Assembly: GCA_007124575.1 (NCBI GenBank) | Contig: SLEW01000302.1 | Location: 1-7,804 of the forward strand | Length of the DNA stretch: 7,804 bases | Direction of reading: 5' to 3' | Source of the DNA: Bacteroidales bacterium | GTDB taxonomy: Bacteria > Bacteroidota > Bacteroidia > Bacteroidales > UBA7960 | Shown here: piece after piece, positions 4,935 through 7,804 of the stretch | Layout of the letters: every line of letters starts with the position of its first letter | How positions within the stretch are numbered: position 1 is the stretch's first letter | Made by a program: the position numbers and the translations under genes | The notes under the pieces: generated by a model | Database searches by the model: none | Seen by the model: the letters and a program-made list of their open reading frames with translations, nothing else | What the model was told of the DNA's origin: nothing

Positions 4935-7804
4935 TTAGAAAGAAATGCTTGTACCCAGACGGAAAGTTCTGGCCTGGGGATAGACACCCCTGTCAATTCC
5001 AATATCAAATGAGCTCAAGGCGCCGATTTCCGGGTCAGCGCCAGTATATTGGGTGAGTGTAAAAAGATTTTCAGCTGATATATAAATCCTCCAGTTCCTG
5101 GCATTGATCCTGTTCAGCAAATTCCCCGGCAGCGTATATCCTATCTGAATATTTTTGAGTCTGATAAACGAGGCATCCTCGATATATAAATCTGATATTC
5201 TGTTATTAAGGTTTGTATCATTAAAGGTGAAGCGTGGAATGGTGTTGGACGTGCCCTCCCCGGTCCATCGATCCAACATGTCAACGGACAGGTTTGTAGA
5301 ATTCAGGTCACGTCTTCTTATGCCGTTAAATACGTCGTTACCATAAGTTCCTACAATGAGAAAACCAAGGTCAAATTGTTTATATTCGAAACTGGCATTC
5401 ATTCCAAAGGTCCATGCAGGCGTTGGATTTCCTATCATAGTCCGGTCATCTGCCGTGATCCTTCCGTCGCCGTTGACATCCACAAAGCGCACATCGCCGG
5501 GTCTGGCGTTGGGTTGCAGCAACTGTCCTTCGGCATTGATATGTTGATACACCTCATCCCAGTTCTGAAAAATTCCATCTGTTTTATATCCCCAGAAATA
5601 ACCAATAGGCATACCCAGTTCGGCACGTGTGACCATACCTGCCACCGCCCATGTTGCACCAGGTAACACACCTTCTTCATTACCTATTTTGGTCATCTCA
5701 TTTTTATTGTATGCAGCATTTGCCCCTATTGAATATCTTAAATCTCCAGTAAAGTGTCTCCAGTCCAATGACATTTCAACGCCTCTGTTCTCAACGCTTC
5801 CCACATTGGCAAAAGGAGGATCATTGCCCACATGCCCCGGGATAGGAATAACTTCCAGCAAGCCTTTTGTGGTTTTAATATAGTAATCGACGGTACCTGT
5901 CAGTCTGTTATCAAATGCGCCAAAATCAACAGCAATGTCAATTTGTTCAGATTCTTCCCACATAATATCCCGATTGGCCATAAACGAGGGTGAAGCTCCC
6001 CAGGCTCTGCCGCCACCAAAAATATAACCTCTGCTCCTGTCAATGGTAGAGATGAACTGGTAGTCTCCAATTTCCTGGTTGCCGTTGATGCCCCATGAAG
6101 CCCTGAGCTTTACCACTTCAAATAAAGTTTCCGGGAAGAAGTTTTCCTCGCTGATCATCCATGTCACACCAAAAGAAGGAAAGGTACCAAAGCGGTTGTT
6201 CGGACCAAACTTAGAGGAGCCATCCCTTCTAACTGTTGCATCAAAGGCGTACCTGCTCTGATAGTCATAAGAAACACGGCCAAAAACTGAAAGAAGTGCT
6301 GCATGGGAAGCTCCTCCGAACGCATTCCAGACAGTATCTGTTGCCATGTTCAGGTATACGTGGTTGGGATCACTCACATCTACATCAGCATTAAAGCCAA
6401 AAAGATCTTCCAGGTTCGTCTTGCTGGCGGTGGTTCCCACCAGGGCAGAAATGCTGTGATCATCAATTTGGGTTGAATAGGATAAGGTATTTTCAAATTG
6501 CCACGTATAATACCGGTCAACGGCTTTCTGTACAGATGTCTTGTCGGTATTATTTTGTGCGCCATTAAGGTAAAACAGAGGCAAGTGAGAATCAAACAAA
6601 ACATAGCCGAGGTCAATTCCAAGCGAAGAACGGAAAGTTAAATTATCGATGGGTTCAATTTCACCAAATACATTTCCCACGATTTTATCCACACGGGTTT
6701 CACCTGTTTGAGTCTCCAGCAATGCCAGTGGATTTACTATCTCGGCACCTACATTTTCTGATATTCCATATACTCTGCCCTCATCATCTGTAACAACAGG
6801 CTGATTAGTAAAGGGCGGCTGCGACAGGTTTGCTTCATCGTCCTCATAAACGGGCGTTAAAGGATCGATATTAAGCGCACTGCTGTATGCTGCATTGAAG
6901 GCAGCATTGCTGGCAATGCCCCGTTGTTCGATATGCGTATAGGCCAGGTTGCTTCCAAACCGGATATTACTATTCACTTCATGGCGGGTATTCAGTCTTG
7001 CCGTGATGCGGTCAAACTGTGATTTGTCACCTCCAATGATTCCTTCCTGAGAGAAGTATGACAAGGAGGAAGCGTATGTTGAGCGTTCTGTGCCGCCACT
7101 GACTGACAATTCATGATTAGCTATGGGTGCGTTGGTCTCAAAGAGTTCGTTCTGCCAGTCGGTATCAAACTGAGGTATTTCGTTGGGGTCGAAAGGTTCC
7201 GTGCTGCCTGCATTTCTGGCGCCTTCGTTCATCATCATCATATATTGCTCAGCATTGAGTACATCAACTGTATGGGCTACATTTTGTATGCCCTGGTAAA
7301 ATGAGTAATTAAGGGTCAGATCGCCTTCTGTACCACTTTTGGTGGTAATGAGTACCACACCATTTGCTGCCCTGGCACCGTAAATTGCGGCGGAGGCAGC
7401 GTCTTTAAGCACATCTATTGATTCAATGTCACCGGGGTTAAGGTAGTCAATACCACTAACGACCATGCCATCCACGACATAAAGGGGATCGGCATTACCT
7501 GTTGTTCCGGCGCCTCTGATGCGCACGGTGGGAGGCTCGCCGGGCTGTCCCGAGAGATTGGTCACTTGCACGCCGGCAGCTCTTCCCTGCATAGCTTGTT
7601 CAACACGCAATGCTGGTGTAGATGTGATCTCATCACTTCCTACGCTGGAGATAGCTCCTGTTACCACCTTTTTTTGTTGTGTACCATACCCGACGACCAC
7701 GAATTCTTCAAACGTAGCGACATCAGGTTCCAGTTCCACATTCAGATTTTTTGTTTCACCAGAAGAAATAGTTATTTCAATATCCTGTGAAACATACCCC
7801 ACAT
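4935..7804 (-). CDS. susC-like: SusC/RagA family TonB-dependent outer-membrane transporter, 5' end missing
   Basis: About 956 residues are in the window; the gene continues past the right edge. The first visible residues (VGYVSQDIEI, then NVELEPDV) are the end of the carboxypeptidase-D-like domain that precedes the plug in SusC proteins. So the GTG at 7800-7802 is an internal Val codon, not the start; the signal peptide and most of that domain, about 60-100 residues, are missing. Then come the FVVVGYGTQ segment (about 34-42 from that GTG), the plug (about 44-157) with YVVDGM, GDIESIDVLKDA and YGARAANGVVLITTK, and a 22-stranded barrel to the C-terminus, which ends in Phe as is usual for proteins inserted by the BAM machinery. 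DVNGDGRITADD (775-786) is an Asp/Asn-rich, calcium-loop-like stretch common in SusC proteins. Role: TonB-driven import of oligosaccharides under the SusD lid. It is the first gene of the operon visible here; its promoter lies outside. No frameshift or internal stop. Confidence 0.97.
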   Translation of the reverse strand, partial: VGYVSQDIEITISSGETKNLNVELEPDVATFEEFVVVGYGTQQKKVVTGAISSVGSDEITSTPALRVEQAMQGRAAGVQVTNLSGQPGEPPTVRIRGAGTTGNADPLYVVDGMVVSGIDYLNPGDIESIDVLKDAASAAIYGARAANGVVLITTKSGTEGDLTLNYSFYQGIQNVAHTVDVLNAEQYMMMMNEGARNAGSTEPFDPNEIPQFDTDWQNELFETNAPIANHELSVSGGTERSTYASSLSYFSQEGIIGGDKSQFDRITARLNTRHEVNSNIRFGSNLAYTHIEQRGIASNAAFNAAYSSALNIDPLTPVYEDDEANLSQPPFTNQPVVTDDEGRVYGISENVGAEIVNPLALLETQTGETRVDKIVGNVFGEIEPIDNLTFRSSLGIDLGYVLFDSHLPLFYLNGAQNNTDKTSVQKAVDRYYTWQFENTLSYSTQIDDHSISALVGTTASKTNLEDLFGFNADVDVSDPNHVYLNMATDTVWNAFGGASHAALLSVFGRVSYDYQSRYAFDATVRRDGSSKFGPNNRFGTFPSFGVTWMISEENFFPETLFEVVKLRASWGINGNQEIGDYQFISTIDRSRGYIFGGGRAWGASPSFMANRDIMWEESEQIDIAVDFGAFDNRLTGTVDYYIKTTKGLLEVIPIPGHVGNDPPFANVGSVENRGVEMSLDWRHFTGDLRYSIGANAAYNKNEMTKIGNEEGVLPGATWAVAGMVTRAELGMPIGYFWGYKTDGIFQNWDEVYQHINAEGQLLQPNARPGDVRFVDVNGDGRITADDRTMIGNPTPAWTFGMNASFEYKQFDLGFLIVGTYGNDVFNGIRRRDLNSTNLSVDMLDRWTGEGTSNTIPRFTFNDTNLNNRISDLYIEDASFIRLKNIQIGYTLPGNLLNRINARNWRIYISAENLFTLTQYTGADPEIGALSSFDIGIDRGVYPQARTFRLGTSISF

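Noticed and set aside
5435..5680. An 81-codon minus-strand frame inside susC
   Set aside because: It is an alternative frame within the intact susC reading frame and has no features of its own.

Overview
The window holds five genes, all read on the minus strand. Together they look like a polysaccharide utilization locus (PUL) of a free-living member of the Bacteroidota. The evidence is a susC/susD pair, lipoprotein signal peptides on the SusD and both glycoside hydrolases, and the short gaps between genes. Nothing in the sequence fixes the genus. A marine or other saline habitat would suit the acidic exported proteins and the inferred substrate, but this is a guess.

Layout in transcription order (right to left): a SusC-like TonB-dependent transporter, cut by the right edge (4935-7804); 18 bases further on, a SusD-like surface glycan-binding lipoprotein (3360-4916); a 152-base gap with a strong intrinsic-terminator hairpin (3267-3297); a sugar-porter MFS permease with an unusually long periplasmic loop (1636-3207); a 70-base gap; a clan GH-A glycoside hydrolase lipoprotein that resembles GH158 endo-beta-1,3-glucanases (243-1565); and, 6 bases further on, the first 78 codons of a GH3 family lipoprotein (1-236), cut by the left edge. 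No ORF of this last gene had to be long to be recognised: its signal peptide, lipobox and GH3 opening motif are readable directly.

Inferred working: SusC/SusD bind and import an oligosaccharide across the outer membrane; the GH-A enzyme cuts the polymer, probably at the cell surface; the GH3 enzyme trims the products to monosaccharide; and the MFS permease carries that sugar across the inner membrane. If the GH158 assignment holds, the substrate is a beta-1,3-glucan such as laminarin. The promoter, any regulator and the start of susC lie beyond the right edge; other enzymes may lie beyond the left edge.

I see no RNA gene, mobile element, CRISPR array or clearly novel system. The points most worth checking are the GH158-like assignment, the roughly 70-residue periplasmic insertion in the permease, and the terminator that separates susCD from the permease and enzymes.
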